A stretch of 64,000 nucleotides of DNA from Holacanthus passer (Eukaryota > Chordata > Actinopteri > Pomacanthidae). The stretch covers positions 13,318,001 to 13,382,000 of the forward strand of contig JAFREQ010000014.1 in assembly GCA_025331565.1 (NCBI GenBank), read 5' to 3'. The notes under the pieces are model-generated. The model searched no databases and was not told the DNA's origin. It was given only the letters and a program-made list of their open reading frames with translations. The translations under genes and the position numbers were made by a program. Numbering within the stretch: position 1 is the stretch's first letter; each line of letters begins with the position of its first letter. Shown here in pieces: positions 11,401 to 25,360 of this stretch.

Positions 11401-13069
11401 ATTTTCACACTTGTCGGCCATTCAGTGACCCCTCGTGCCCTGCATTGAACAATCTAGAACTGAGTAATAAATGTCACGTTTCTCCACTCATGTATCACTT
11501 TTATTTGTGAGATTACACAGACGCATGCAGCACTTGTTTAGACATGATTAGAAAGGAAATGATCCACTTAATGGACTTTAATCATCAAAACCTTATCAGA
11601 TGCTTTTGGACAGCAAAAATATGGGGAATAACTCTATCAAAGGACTTAAGTATACAAACAGAGCTATAGGTTAATTATATATCCAACTTCCTGGTCATAT
11701 TTTATGATTGTGAGACGTGATGTCGAAAGGCGGACTCAGTCAAAAGAGTGAAGATGAAGCAAATCTTTGTTTGTGTACTGATTTCAGTATCTCAGCCTTA
11801 GTCACAGTATATTCAATTGTGACTTCTGTTGGGTCAGTAAATAAATAATAAATAAAGGAGTTTTATTCCTGGTGCTGTGAAGGGTTGCTCTCCACTGAAA
11901 ACCAAATATGGTGGTTTTGAATTTTTCAGATAACAAAAATCTTCTATTTCTTAGGCTGGAGAAACTATTGAAAACCCACTGGATTATGTGACAAATGTTG
12001 CTGATGTAAATATGACTGCATTTCTTAGCTCATGAAAATATAACTAACACTTACTGAATGAATGAAATGCTTTTAAACTTTATTTCTGGTATTTTTGTCA
12101 CATTTAAAAAAAAAAAAAATAAAAATCAGGGCTCAGACCCCTGACCTCAGTACTTCTAACATCTTGACAGAGTTTTAAAAGCAACATAATTGGAAGAGAG
12201 GCCTCATTTCAGAGAGAAAGTCTGGAGCCACATGACTCCTCCTGACCTGGCGCTAAAATCACTCCACCCCATAAATTGGAGAGGAAGGATATAAGTTTAC
12301 AGCCCAAAATGAACGTGATCAGCTCCACCTTTCATCTTCAAAGCGCAAACGGAGCGAGCAGCAGCAGCTCCAGGAGCGAGGGAGGCGACTCTCCCTCCCA
12401 CCTTATGACTCAACATTATTAAGCCGAGCCAGGAGGACTCCGGAGGAGAGGAGGGAGAGGCATGCAGGCAGGGAGGGCACATGCTGTGGAGTAATGCAGC
12501 ACTGCACAATCGCTCACAGCCCCACACAAAGCTCTGCAGATACACTCTAGTCCACCCTAAACCTCATGACTAATAGATGAGATTTGCTCTCAGTTCCTTC
12601 AGCTCGCAGCGTCTAAAGCTTCTTCACAGACAGAAACCCTCCCTTTATGCGTCAGACGCTCTGCTTTTCCTGGGGTTTTTTTGTATCCCTCTCTGATCTA
12701 TAATCCTGCAGACACAGCTGTGATCAGTTTTGCTTGTGCACAGTATGACAGTTATACATACGGCAATTTTAATGAAGATATAGGAGAACATAGGAGCCTG
12801 TGACTGAGATCAGATGAGTGGTAATCTCCCAGGCTCTGGTTTATCTCAGACTCATGGCAGCGCAGCTCATTAGTGATGTACCTCACACGATTTAAGGACA
12901 GAGGCTGGCAGCTGGCCTCGGTTACACCATGATGCTGTGTTTCAAATGCTAATATACAGGATTATAAACTATTTTTTTCTATGGTGCCTGAGAAGTCCCA
13001 AAATATGTTTTGTGCCTCAGTCTTGCCAGCATCCAAGGACAATGTCCTGGTCAAGGACAATGTGTGTCC

Positions 13070-13425
13070 GATCCACCACTTTGGTCGAGACGGAAAATGA
13101 CATGTTGTGCAGATATGCATGTTCCTCAGAATATGAAGCCTTCTGACTTTGAAGAAGTGATCCCTTACTTTTCCTCTTCTGACTTCAGTAATCCCCTGAC
13201 TTTTTATCCAGCACCATCATCAGATCAAATTTTTCTGGGTTGGGTTGTGTCTGTGAAACTAAAGACTCCATCATCAGCCTCAGCTGTACTCATGTTTAGT
13301 GCTAATTAAACTAGCATGCTAACAAGCTGAACCAAGAAGGTCAACATAATAAACATTATACCTGCAAAATATCAGCATCTTAGCATTATCAATGGGATGT
13401 TAGTTCAAAGCTCATTTAGTCATAT
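13070..13425. repeat. dispersed percomorph repeat (CCACTTTGGT...AGCATGCTAAC type)
   Basis: The succession of phrases is one I recognise from a very common percomorph fish repeat: CCACCACTTTGGTC, then ATGCATGTTCCTCAG, then CCCTGACTTTTTATC, then CAGCCTCAGCTGTACTC, then TTTAGTGCTAATTA, then AGCATGCTAACA and AACATTATACCTGC. The copy is diverged and non-coding. Its Repbase name is not known to me. Confidence 0.65.
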
Positions 13426-16035
13426 TTTTTATCTTATGCACTTATGTATTTTATTTTTCTTTTCTTTTCTTTTCTTTTGTTGCATCATTCCATCTAATTG
13501 AAATACTCTGCATATTACTCAAATACTCTAAATGTTGCATCATTTTATACACATTTCCTGTGTATAAGTTCCTGTGTAAGTTCTGTGAGTGTGAACAATT
13601 TGAGTGTGAGTTTGTGATGGTTGACCCTGGCAGGTCAGCGGAGGTCAACAGGTCAACAAGAGGAAATGACAGTCTCACTGTATTTTTAGGGGGTTTGGGT
13701 GCAGGTGACCAATCAGCACCTGTTACAGTAGAGGGATGAATCCACAACACTAATATTTCTATCTGTCTCAAACACAGCCTTAAACTTTGCTTTCTGCACA
13801 AAGTGTTCTCAAAGTATATTTTGTTTTGCTGACTAGAACATTGTGGTTTGAAATTCCTTTTGATCAGAAAGTCCATAATGTGTCTTAGTAATGACAAGCA
13901 CTTTTTCAATGCAGATTCCTTCTGCACCTGGCCGCTCCAAATCTGGGCCATATGTTGGTTTAGCTGCCGTGGGGTCACGAGTTTGCTCCTGTGGACCACC
14001 TGCGTTACAGTCATCTCATGTTGTGATTAAAAAAAACACGCATCCCATTTTAAACGCATCAGCTGACCACAAGAGACTGTATTCATTGCAACAAAAATGT
14101 GCGGCTTCCACTCTGTTTCCCACCTGACTGTCACAGCACAGCGCTCCCCTGAAGGCGTACTGACTTCAGCCATCTGCTTGAGCTCTTTCTAGCTGTGATA
14201 TTACTTTGACAGAAGCTTATTTCCACAATGTACTCTCAGGATCAACATATCTGTCCACCTCCAGGATTCCCACTCTACTGCTCTCGCTGTGTGAGATCTG
14301 TTTCCCGTGCATGATACAGTGTGTAGGCAAAATGTGTGGAGATGTCATCTCTGGTTTTTGCATATGACACATGTGAAGAAGAGTAAAATTGTGGGAAGAA
14401 TTCAAAAGTGTCTTGGTAGAGAACACGACTTACGTCCGACTTTTGACTCCTATTAATTTAACTACAGTAAATCTAAAACTTACACAGAGATATAATATTC
14501 TCATAAAGCTCCTATGTGTCAAAATCCTGTGTGATTTGATCGCGATGCCATAATTTGGCAGGTGGTGAAAAGACAAAACCGAGTGTTCTGGAAATGTTAC
14601 AAATCTATGCTGTGTGAAAATGTAAGCTCACCAAATGTTATGTAATTACTGTTTATGAATATACGCAAGTTTCCACTCTCAGCGTCAAAATATCGAGACA
14701 GGCCTGTAACTGGCTGTCATAACAAACAGATTCAGGCTGTGCCATCAGGCCTGAAGTATGCATCATGTTGACTGAAATAAGCATGAGTGACTGCTGTTGC
14801 TGCAGGAAGAGCATATTCTTAGACAGTGTTTAGAAAAGATCCTACTGCAACAATAACACAAGTGTTGCAGCCCACTGCACTGAGTCTCAAATGTGATGGG
14901 ATGGGAAATCAGATTCTTTGTCCGATGTGTCGTTTTGGTAAAGTTTCTCCAAACTTCTTCTCTCATTCGAATTCACCCAATGCGGCAGGAATCTCAAAAA
15001 GCCGAACCTTAAAGTGATAAAATTCCTCCCTGAGGAGGATGGGGAGGGAGAAGAAACATGCACAGCCAGCAGCACCCCTGGCATTGATTAATGAAACAGA
15101 CTCCAAGCTCTCAAGTTCAAAGCTGTATTTATTACTCTGTTTTCTTTTCAGCAGATGATGGAGTCTGGAAGCCAAAAACATAAACTCTTCTATATGGTTC
15201 AAAAAGCTTAACACATGTTGATGTACTTGTGTGACTAATTTCTCTATCTGGTTATTAAAGGGATGAACTGTTGATTCCAGAGCTTCACACCCAATCATAT
15301 CATAAAAAAAGCAGGATAAACATATTGTGACCCATGTGGGGGCTGAGCTATTTGTGGACTTTGACCCCCCCAGATAAATAAATGGAGCTGAAGCTGGTGC
15401 AGCATCCCGCTGAATGCTGGGAATGCGTACAATGACTCAGCGTTCTCGGCAGGAGTTGGCAGAGCGGACACCATCACGCCACTACTACGGTCGGTCGGAG
15501 GCCTATAGGAGCCCGATGCCTCCTGTAACTGTTGGCTCAGCGCGCAGGCAGAGCAGACACCGCTGACAGGCACCGCTGAGGAAATATTACTGACCTCGCT
15601 CAGCCCAGGGGTCAAACCAATCTGCAGTGAGTTGGGGAGGAAGAAGTAATTAGTGGAACTGGACAAAATGTAGAGCATGATTATGTCTGAAACAACACTG
15701 ACAGGATTTTTACTCCAGGGCCAGATTAACTTGCTGCAGGGCCTCTGGGGCCAGAATGAGCTGTGGGTTGGCTTCGTTATATCTTATACCTCGGAATAAG
15801 TTCGCTGTGTGTCAGTTAGTTTGTGGTCATTTGTTCAACTGCAAACATATGTCAAAATATGTTGCAGGGGAACATAATATCACCGGAAACATTTAAAGAT
15901 ATTAACACTGAATTTGAGGGCCAATCTGTGAAATAAGGCTTCAAGATTAGGTAAAAAAGTTTATACTGTGCTTCAGTATATTACCAAACACTTTTGCAAT
16001 TAATCAAGCTATTACAAATGAAATGCCTCATAGTG

Positions 16036-16470
16036 TCATGGTCCTGGTCTAGACTCTGTGTTGCTCCTGTTTTCCCTTGTGTCTCCAGTGTCTCTCTCTC
16101 TCTCTCTGTCTGTGTGTCGTTTGTCTCTGGGCGTGGTTCCTCTCTGGGTCTCACCTGATCCATTCAACGCCTCCCTGATTGCATCAGTCCGCTCACCTGT
16201 TCGTCATCAAGCCATTAACCGGCAGTATTTAAACCCCAGTTCTCCAGTCACTCATTGTCAGATTAGTCAGTCTCCCATGAGGTACAGACACAGTTGCCTT
16301 GATTCTAGTGATTTGCTTCCTTGTGTTTTGTTGGATTTTCTACTCTTGTGTCTCCTGTGCTTCGGAATCGTAGCTACACTCAGCATTTAACTTCATCTGT
16401 TCAGCCATTCGACATCTGCCTGCCTTCACTCATCTCCTCATTCTCCTCATGCGTATCAACAGTAAATCTG
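16036..16470 (+). mobile_element. possible retroelement LTR or 5' region with TATA-like box
   Basis: Pyrimidine-rich, CpG-poor sequence in which TATTTAAA (16226-16233) is followed by TCTCCAGTCACTCATTGTCAG. This layout resembles teleost LTR or retroelement promoters. No TG...CA boundary pair, primer-binding site or coding region could be assigned, so the call is weak. Confidence 0.3.
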
Positions 16471-16927
16471 GTTCAGCCGATTCGCCTGAATCTATGTTCT
16501 GCTTTTGGGTCCAATCAATCTAATAGTAGTTACACACAGTTTACTGATCCTGGAATATTTGGGGGCCTGGGGCAGTTGTCTTCTTTCCAGACTCACCATT
16601 TCACATTGATGATAAAAACAAGAGACATCTGCTGATGAAGATAAAGAGAAACCCGTCTCTCTCTGCAACTGTCTGTAGCTACTGCTTTTTTCTGTTCAAC
16701 CAGACATGCAGAGGATGAACAAAATAACAGGAACACCTTTACAAAACTATGAAAGTCAGTGAAACACCACAAACTACAGGCTCAGAACTGGCCATTTTGT
16801 TGACCTCTCTGGATCAACATTTTCTTAGCATCACAAAGTTCATATTTATTGCATGGGTATGTTTAATTACATTATTGTTTACAAGTGTGTCAAGCTCCTG
16901 TAGGTGTGTTACATTAAATCACCAACT

Positions 16928-17406
16928 TACAACCCTGATTCCAAAAAAAGTTGCTGAGGCTGTGTAAAACATATGAAAACAGGATGCAATCATTTGCAAA
17001 CAAAGCCCATGTAGTAATCTCCTTTATACAGTCATGTGTTGAAAAGTGTTGAACCTCTCTCCATCCTTGCTTGTGAATGACTTTCCAGGATGAACCTTTC
17101 ATACCCAATCATGATACTATCACCTGTTACCAATCAACCTGTTAACCTGTGGAATGATCCACACAGGTGTTTTTGGATCAGTCCACAACTTTCAGTCTTT
17201 TGTTGCTCCTGTCCCAACTTGTTTGAAACATACTGCTGACATCAAATTCAGAATGAACATAACATATTCACAAAAATCAATCAAGTTGATGAAGTCAAAC
17301 ATGAAATATATTATCTTGTACTCTTTTAAATTGAGTGTATGTCAGAACTTATCCAACTTATCACTTGTTTTCCACAGCATCCAACTTTGTTTGAATCAGT
17401 GTTTTA
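16928..17406 (+). mobile_element. non-autonomous DNA transposon (MITE), near complete
   Basis: The left end TACAACCCTGATTCC...GTTGCTGAGGCTGTG and the right end CACAGCATCCAACTTTGTTTGAATCAGTG form terminal inverted repeats of about 30 bp with mismatches. The element is 479 bp long and has no transposase ORF. The copy at 4367-4631 is the same family and orientation and lacks about 100 internal bases present here. The family (termini resembling 'tacaaccc.gattccaaaaaagttggga') is abundant in teleosts. Confidence 0.75.
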
Positions 17407-18054
17407 AAAACCTCACTGTCACATGAATCTTCACTCTGAACTCGGGACATTTTGTTTTTGAGCTTGTGCTGATATCATCATCCCTTTCCATTTGCCCTCC
17501 TCCTCAGGCACCAGAAGTCAGGGTCATCTACAGAAGCAGCACCCTACAGTTTCTTGTTTAAAGACCTTTAAGCACAGCGGCTGTTTGCAGACACATGGAC
17601 CTGCATACCAGAGTTTGGAGCTTCTCTACGATGGCCCGTGCGACCTCCACGTAAGAATTTGCAAATGCATATGTCAATACTAACCCCCGAAAACTATATT
17701 GGCATGAATGGAAGAGAAGCAACACTGCCAGAGCATTTCAGTACATCAATAGGTTGATGATGCACAATAATGAACCAACTGGATCTTATGCAACGTTATA
17801 ATTGATGAGTGACACAGCAGCAGCTCTGACCAGCAGCACCTGTTACCATCAGATGATGATACAGATATTAGGGACTGATTACTATTTTCCTGACTGAATT
17901 ATCTGCAGGATTGGACATGTGCATAAACAACCACACATGAAAACAAGCATTTCTTCATTGACATGCTGTATGAACCATGTATTTTCTCACACACACACAC
18001 ACACACAAAGGAGGTGGTTCTGAGGTGACACCCTTTCATCTGTCTGCAGGTGCT

Positions 18055-18068
18055 GTTGCCATGGCAAC
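18055..18068. promoter_or_regulatory. RFX X-box palindrome
   Basis: GTTGCCATGGCAAC is a perfect 14-bp palindrome matching the RFX X-box consensus. It lies in intergenic DNA about 11 kb upstream of the clstn1 start codon. Functional use is inference. Confidence 0.45.
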
Positions 18069-19703
18069 AACGGATGAATTTCTCGGAGTGAATCATGGGT
18101 TGACTGTCGGTTCACCGCCTGCCCCGCGATCAGGACCTGACCTCCTGGGGGCCCTTGAGAGTAGCGTGTCAGAGAAGCCGGTGAAACAAGATTCTGCCCT
18201 CCACGTGCGACACGCAGCTTTTTTACCGACTTTAACATCCACTGGATCTCAGCTCTCTCTGTGACACCCGTATCCTCGGGCCCTCGCCTTAAAATTAGAG
18301 AGCAGCTGTCCCTGGATTATCTTATCCTGAGACAGATTCCTAGAATACCCTGGACAGAATTATCCTGAGGGCGATGCAGAGAGGAGGAACGGAGCTGGGA
18401 GCCATTTTTGGTGGGGGGTGGGTGTATGTAAATGCCTATTTTGAACTGTTTCAGTTTCCTGGCAGTGACCTGGCAGGCACATGTCAGTTTGTGTTCCTGT
18501 ATGAATCTGCCAAAGTGAGAACACTGGACTCGTCTCTCAGCACATCATTTTTAGGGTTAAGGTTAGAATAAGGGTTCAAGTTAAGAATTAGAGGTTAGGG
18601 AGTGGATGTAACAAAGGTGTGTTTGGTTATATATTTCCTTTTGTGTGCATATTGTCACTCAGTGGTTTTAACTCCAGTTTTGGTGTTTTAAATTACAGTC
18701 GCGTGCTCCTCCAGGGGTTGAAAACCAATTAAAGATTTGGGGATTATATAAACATTTTCCAAAGCCAATTTAAGAATATTTGCCAGAAAGCCAAAATCAA
18801 ATCTATTTTTCTCCCTGAAGAAGTTATCTGCAGATTCATGTGTGTGAATTTATCACTCCTGGTGTGTTCCAGGAGTGTGGCTGTATTTTTCTCTGTGTGT
18901 ATGTGCTCCCAAGTTTCCTAATAGAGCCCCAGTGAGAGCTGTGACAGCCTATTTACAGAAGCATCCCACAGGGTCAGGCTGCTGCTCTATGGAAAATATA
19001 CCCAAACCTCTCGTGGGTGTAAACACGAGGAGGCCAAACCGACATCCCTGAGCAGGAATCCCATCTCGTCGAGAGAGCTGCTGCATTATCTCCGAGATGA
19101 AATATGCAGTTTTGACCAAATAATGTTATTCTTTCACACCTATAACTGCGGGGGTGTACTCTTAAGGGGAGATGCATGTAGAGAGATATCCCATTCATCT
19201 CAATCTGAGCTCCAACTGTATAAATATGGCAGCACGAGGAGCATGCTGTGTTTAATGAGACTGCGTGAGGCTGTCGTTAGTGCAGGGAAAGGTGCTGGAT
19301 TATTGATGCCTCCGAGCTCCTCTGCTGGGCTCATTTCTGGCTGTCTCCTTAGGGAAGAGGCGTGCTCACTCACCTCCAGCCTGGGTGACAGCCGGGTATG
19401 AATTACCTTCCCCGTTCCCCCTCCTGCTGACACTGCAGCTAGCGGCCAGCAGCTACGCATTTTAATATGGAGACAAGTCGGGGGAAAAAGGAGAGGAGAA
19501 GGGACGAGAAGAAGTGTGTGTGTTCAGAAATGTATCTGTGTGTGTGTGCATGCGGCTGTTGCCAGTGATTTTGTGTTGGAAGAAAAAGAGGCCAGAAAGA
19601 TAAAAAAGACAGGGAGCGGCAGCGAGGAAGGAGAGAGATGAGAGGAGAGATGAGAGGAGAGATGAGGCCTTGCGAGTTGAAAATCAATAATTAAAAGGTT
19701 GTG

Positions 19704-19705
<2 letters not shown>

Positions 19706-19753
<48 letters not shown>
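19706..19753. repeat. (GA)n microsatellite
   Basis: About 24 uninterrupted GA units, preceded at 19636-19665 by an AGATGAGAGG-type minisatellite with three short units. Confidence 0.97.
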
Positions 19754-19756
<3 letters not shown>

Positions 19757-20183
19757 CCCTTTAACTAAACCTTAATCCTCCATTAACACACAGCAGCCAA
19801 AATCTCCTGCTTCCACATCACGAGAGGTCGCAGGGGATGCCGGCACTGATGTACCATGGGATTTATTCATGCTAAATTTCCATCCTGCAATATGAATGCA
19901 CACATACTGTATTTACTGAATGTGTTCTGAGCTGACACGAGCCAGTTGTGTACTTTAATTGCTGAATAATACATGCTGCAGTGCGCTTCAATCAGTTGAC
20001 ACATGCATTATATTAAACACACACCGCGGCAGTCAGCTGGTACATACTGATGGAGACCATGTTGATGGATTTGTTTGATTCAAAGTGTTTCATCTGAATC
20101 TGAATTATGAAACTACTTTTCACGCTGATTATATTCTATATTTTTCATGTGGTCAAAAAATCCCATGAGTTTCTTACTTTGAG

Positions 20184-20208
20184 AACACACACACACACAC
20201 ACACACAG
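20184..20208. repeat. (AC)n microsatellite
   Basis: About 12 AC units. A shorter AC run lies at 17990-18007. Confidence 0.95.
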
Positions 20209-22330
20209 AGAAGTGACAAATACTGTGAGCTTCAATGCACTCCTTTATTTATTGGTTACATGACCGATCAGTCAGTTGTAAGAAAAATAGAAACAGCCAC
20301 CACGCAGCAAGACATTGTGACATAACTCAAACAGGAGTAAATATTGTATTTGCTGGGGACTCATTGATTCATGCACATTTGTTGCACTGGTGAGATTTTG
20401 CAGCAGCAGGAAAGTGTTTATTTGTTAAGTAGATTCAATCTGTTGTTGGTTTCAGTCTTTACAGGGGGTGTGTTGGAAATGAGACATACATATACAACAC
20501 CAGATTTATTCTTTAAGGTCACTCAGAGCAATTCCACAAGAATAATAAAAGCCATTTTATGCTGAACATGAAAGTTCTTTCTTGACCTTGAAAACAGTAG
20601 TTTGACCGTTTTTGTCCGTGGAAATTTGATGCTTAACTTTTAAGATGGATGAGAGGTACTAAAAACTCCATCCACTGATGAAGATTTTAAGCTTTGGAAA
20701 AAGCTAGTAAGTGGACATTGACTTGGGATTGTTTTAGTCAAATTTTCTACTTCGTTTTAAGAGTCGACTATGTCTCAATATTTCTTTATTCAGCTCCAGC
20801 AAAATAGAATAATCATCCAAAGTCTAGCTGATCACATCAGAGTCAGTCTTTAAACTGGCCTTGAAAAGACTGTTTCTCATTAATATGTAGCCTGAATTAT
20901 ATTATGAACATGTAAGCCTATCCACTTTGAATCTTCATGTCCTTATCTGGTGTTACTCTCTGTGTTTCCTCTTGTATGTTCTGCAGACTTAGTGCATTTT
21001 TAAATTATCAGATAAATTCAATCAATCAAATACCCCATGATGCATTTAGGGACCCAGTGTAATCAGTAAGTGCATCGCTAGCTGTCTGACTTGGACAAGA
21101 GTCAGACTTTTGTTTGGAAAAGACCAAGCTCAACAAAATGTATAATGAATGAACATAATTACCCAAATGGACGGATTAGGAGCAGCTTTCCACCTTCCTG
21201 AGCATCACACAGTGCTGATGTGTTGATTCTGATCATCTTAGCCAGAGACTTTTTTTAAAGGGTTGAAAAGACCTTTAAAAATACTCTGAGCCTGAGGATC
21301 ATGTTATATCAAAGCTCAAAGTCATTTCCGGTTGCTCTAACCTTTGTCAGTGGCGGGGAGATCATGAACTGAGTGTGACCAGGTGTATTTCAATTGCTCC
21401 CCGTCTGCGGCGCTGACCTGGTCAGTTGATAATCACTGATCTCAGTTAATGGCAGGCTAACAACATAATTATGGGGATCTAGGGAGCAGGATAGAAACAC
21501 TATAATGGGACCTGAGCCATAATAAAGCCATGCCGACTGCAGAGACCCTGATATGTCTGTGTGATTTACGCCGTTAATGTCTCAACACCGGATTTAAGTG
21601 TGTGTATGAGTGTGGTCCAAGGCCTGAGGTCAGTTCGTGCCAGCCTCCAGCTTCATATCAAAGGAGGGGATCAGATGCAGTTTTAAGGAGGAGGAGGACA
21701 AATAATCATCATTAGACCCAAGTGAACCCACAATGGACGAAGGGGAATACTTTTAAGTCTCTGATTAAATTTGAGCTAAACAGTATTTAACTCTTGCATA
21801 AATACATAAATAAGGAGAGCTTAAGTTAATCTTTCCAGTGATTTGCCTCTTTGTTGACCTGGTTTGATTTTGCTTCAGATATGATTTGTCATCACATGAT
21901 TTACCGCATTTCTGTTGTTCAGGCCGGTTTCAGCATCTGGGTCAGCATGCTCCCAAGTGAGCCGCACACTCGGTCAGAGACGACGTCGTACACACTGGCT
22001 CCGAGCCATTTTTAACCTCCTCCACTTTAATATCACCCACTCACCATATGAGCCTCCTTCGAGGGTAATGAGGGAGCAGACTGCTCAGTTCGCTGTCTGG
22101 ACAGCAGGTTTTCCCATACGCAAACACGGGACGCAGATTTTAATCACAGACATGTCTCAACTTGGGGGTTGTTGCAATGGGTGGGCAATGTGTCTCAGGT
22201 CTGCGTCTGTGCTATTAGCTTTATCCGGTGTGTGGGTGTACACATGCAAGCTTTTTATGCGTGTGTGAGTCAAGTAATGTTTGTTCATCGAAAATGAGAA
22301 GTAGGTTTGCTGAGATATTTGATGTCGACA

Positions 22331-22690
22331 GCAGTGGTTCCCAGTCTTTTTTGTCTTTGTGCCCCCACAGCTCTGTCAGATGAAATAGTCCTTTATCGAT
22401 TTATTTGACTTTAAACTGGATGTTATTTAACACTATTATTTTTTATAAAAGTTGATATTGTTCCCATTTTCTTCAAGCATTTGAACTGTTATTCTTGGAG
22501 TCAGTTCATCAAGTTTGGATTCAACTCGGAGTGGCTTTACTTTTTGCTATATATTTTTATCCATCACTTTTAGCTTTTCAAAACTTTTAGTTACTAGTTT
22601 ATTGACTACTTTTATTTGAATCATATATCCGTTACTTTTAACTAACTTACTTGTATCCATTACTTTTAGCTAACTGTTTCAACCATTTAA
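22331..22690. repeat. dispersed teleost repeat (GCAGTGGTTCCCA...CTTTTAGCTAACTG type)
   Basis: Starts with GCAGTGGTTCCCAGTCTTTT and a GTGCCCCCACAGCTCTGTC block, then runs into a tract in which ACTTTTAGCT/ACTTTTAACT-like words recur every 30-60 bases. I recognise this combination from percomorph genomes. Boundaries are approximate. Confidence 0.5.
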
Positions 22691-25315
22691 TAGCTGTCTT
22701 TTTCAATTTACTAACCCTGTTCAGACGTTTCTGCTCACTTGCTAATGGGTTTTCACGCACTGTCACAATATTTATGTAGTGTTCAGGTGTTACAGCTCAA
22801 TATGTGGATTTATTTTTCAAATCAAACTGTGTTTTCTGTTCTGATTAGTTGAGCTACTCTACAATCTTTCTAAGTGCAAATAAGCCCTTGCAATCACTGG
22901 ACTGCAGTACTGTATGTACGCACACTTTTCTTGTTACTACTTCATTTACATTTGAACACAACAACTTTACAATGTCCAGCATGTCTATATTCATCAGCTG
23001 CCATCCCCTGGGCCCTAATTTTCAGTGTTCAGAATGGGAGTCTCTGGGGAGCCAAGGGACCCTGCCTTTCACAGATGACTGATTGGACTCGTTGTGACAG
23101 CCATGTCAGCGCCCCCTCCCTAAACTCTCTGAGGCAATAAAGCCAAGGAGGTGAGAGTTAGACACCAGCTTGACCCACAGTATGAACCCTCCCTGCGGCA
23201 GGCCAGAGGTGACCTTCTGTGGGGGGTCAGGGGTCAAGGTCTTAAAACAAGAACATAAAAATCAAGGCAGCCACACTCCTCTGAGCAACCTGATGCCCAT
23301 CTGGAGGAATCCGCCACGCACTGCAATTAATGAATTCTGATTTAACATTCTGCTTCAGAGGTACGTGATGAATGCAAATGGAAATCAAACATTGTCTGAC
23401 ATCTGATATCGGTGATAAAACTAAAGTATGGCTCTCATGAATATGGATGTGGCTGAAGGTGCTGACTGAAAGCTTAATCTGCATGGTCCTTGAGCCCTAT
23501 AGAGAGGACTGAAGTATTCTGTGAGGTTATCAAGCCTCCATCTGTCAGATTCCCACTCACTCCTGCCATGTGGTTTTAGCGTCCTGGCCTTCTATCAGTG
23601 ACAATGGGGCTTGAGAGACAGCTGAAACTGCTGGCTATTGACAATCAAGGAGGGCATGGCATATCCTGAGGCTACTTCATGAGCCAAAGAGTGCCATAAC
23701 CTAATAGAGCTTCTGAGGAAATAATTTCAGAAAAGGGCTTCATAAGGAAGGTATGGAATATAGATCAAAGCTGTCAGATTATATCAGAAAGCATTTCTCC
23801 CAACAGCTTCTTTGTTCATAAACCAAAATAGACAAGTAGGATTCGGCAATGTGGAAATGAGGAAACAAAAAAACAAGGGAAATAAAAAGATTTCTTGTCC
23901 CATGAGATGAAGTGCAAAAACCTGCCTGGAGTACTAACAGAAATTATAATATGGCTTCTGATGAACAAGAGTGGGATAAAAAAAAGATAACTGACAGTGC
24001 ATTTTCAGGACATTCGCAGTGAGAGAGTGCATATGGAGGAAGAAGCCAGCGGAGCGACAGGCCGGGCTGGAAGATAAATGAGAGCAACTTAAGTGGAAGG
24101 GAATCAATCACAGAGGGTAAGTTTTAAATGTTCCCTGTGGAGAATGTGTGAATTAGACAGCAAAGACAGCTTAAAGGTGCACGGCTTCGGGTTCCCTGTG
24201 CGATTTTGTTGCCACACTCCAGCACATACAGACCCACTGGCTTAAGAATTTCCCGTGAAAGAACTTGATAACATCCGGAACTTCTAAAGTGAGATTTAAT
24301 TTCCCCCAGCCAAGGATTTTAAAAATGTATTCATGAGCAAAGTCTAGGAGACATCCGTACTGAAGCAAAAAAAAAAAGAAGACTTAAGTCTCGCTGTATA
24401 TAAAATTAATCTTTCAACAAAAATGTTCACAGAAAATTGAGGCTTATAAATTCATGAAGCAGGTTTATGAATTCATGAAGCGACACGCACTCAGGTTTCA
24501 CGCCATATATTTTTGATTATCAGATAATGAATAAAACTGAAGGCAAATGGGCATGCAGAGCTGTAATCCTCTAAAACAACTTTTCTGAGCTCCTCCCTTC
24601 GCCCAATTAGATCCTGGGACATTCTCTCAAACTTATGCTGCTCATTTGTGAAAAAGACACCGATAAACAAATAACTGCGTCTGTACACATCATTAATACA
24701 CAATCAAATGTACGAAGGTCATTATGAATAGCTTTGGGCTCTCTGAACAATTACCTTCAGAGCAATTATCTCCAGCAATCTTTGTCTATTATAAGAAAAG
24801 CGGAACAGATAATGGAATTCTTACATCCTTCAGCAGCCGGGAAGGAAAAGGAAAACAGTAGTTAATGACACAAGCTGCAGTCTAGACACGAGACAGGAAA
24901 TAGAATATTGAGAAGCCGTGGCGTTTAACGGTCACGACCACTTTGATTCTCATGATGGCGAAGCCTTTTTCATGCTCCGTCTGCTGCCAGCCACCCACCA
25001 CGACTGCGGTCCACAATCCAACAACGTGATTCCTGCAGCCAGTGGCTGAATATGTCCGCCCTCAGTACGTACTGACAGAGTGTATCACTGAAGCAGAAGG
25101 ATGGAAGGTGGAAGGATTATGAATAATGTGAGCAGCCATGAGGCATTTGTGACCTTCGACCATCCAAATAATGTGGTGTATCTAATCCCCAAATCCTTGT
25201 CTGGGGGCTCGAGAAGTGAGCTCAGTCTCTGAGATGGATGGTGTGTCAGGTTCTTTATTTATGCTGAGCAGCAACGTAGAGGAGGAAAACATGTTGCTGC
25301 AAAACAATGCTAATC

Positions 25316-25316
<1 letters not shown>

Positions 25317-25360
<44 letters not shown>

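Noticed and set aside
13451..14014. 187-codon open frame on the minus strand, the longest in the window
   Set aside because: No recognisable domain. Its Lys/Glu-rich end comes from a TTTTC simple repeat, and it starts next to a dispersed repeat. No splice or promoter context supports it.
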